Below the pieces are notes generated by a model, which worked only from the letters and a program-made list of their open reading frames with translations, did not search any database and was not told the origin of the DNA. A DNA stretch of 6,250 bases from assembly GCA_002371375.1 (NCBI GenBank), contig DFIB01000187.1:1-6250 (forward strand), given 5' to 3'. The position numbers and the translations under genes were made by a program. Positions 6,209-6,250 of this stretch are shown here, piece by piece; within the stretch, counting starts at the first letter, position 1, and each line of letters begins with the position of its first letter. This DNA is from Mageeibacillus sp. UBA3708 (GTDB taxonomy: Bacteria > Bacillota > Clostridia > Saccharofermentanales > Saccharofermentanaceae).

Positions 6209-6250
6209 GTGCAGAATAAAAAATATACCGGAACAGAATTACTGCGAGCG

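Noticed and set aside
1..6250. Mobile element, phage, CRISPR or defence system
   Set aside because: No transposase, integrase, regular direct repeats or defence-type domains were seen; the genes are intact chromosomal types with uniform codon use.

Overview
The window reads as a low-to-mid GC Firmicutes genome, most likely an anaerobic, plant-fibre-degrading member of the Clostridia. The grounds are strong GGAGG-type ribosome binding sites before most genes, a Bacillus/Clostridium-type pyrimidine-nucleoside phosphorylase, a Firmicutes-type LexA box, the [4Fe-4S] queuosine enzyme QueH, and a glycosidase that resembles Clostridium thermocellum CelC as I recall that sequence. The assignment is an inference from content; no rRNA or other phylogenetic marker is present.

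Layout. Positions 1-304 (minus strand) hold the N-terminal third of a Gfo/Idh/MocA-type NAD(P)-dependent oxidoreductase that runs off the left edge. A 98-bp divergent intergenic region (305-402) separates it from a plus-strand run that fills the rest of the window: a two-helix membrane protein of unknown function (403-870), pyrimidine-nucleoside phosphorylase (883-2205), then ruvC (2253-2813), ruvA (2832-3458), ruvB (3469-4554), queH (4558-5112) and a GH5 glycoside hydrolase (5129-6160). The last 90 bases hold a GC-rich hairpin and a weak terminator-like stem but no gene.

How the genes work together. RuvA, RuvB and RuvC form the Holliday-junction branch migration and resolution machine, and all three are complete with their key residues. 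Just upstream of ruvC is a good sigma-A-type promoter whose start region is covered by a near-consensus LexA box, so the cluster is probably SOS-inducible. queH (last step of queuosine synthesis) and the GH5 gene follow with gaps of 3 and 16 bases and no terminator, so they are probably co-transcribed and may rise with DNA damage. The GH5 enzyme has no signal peptide and is predicted to be cytoplasmic, where it would act on imported oligosaccharides.

No mobile element, CRISPR array, tRNA, rRNA or phage gene was seen. The content is mostly housekeeping. The points worth a second look are the SOS-type control region, the attachment of queH and a leaderless CelC-like glucanase to the ruv operon, the unknown membrane protein paired with the phosphorylase, and unusual residues in the phosphorylase signature.
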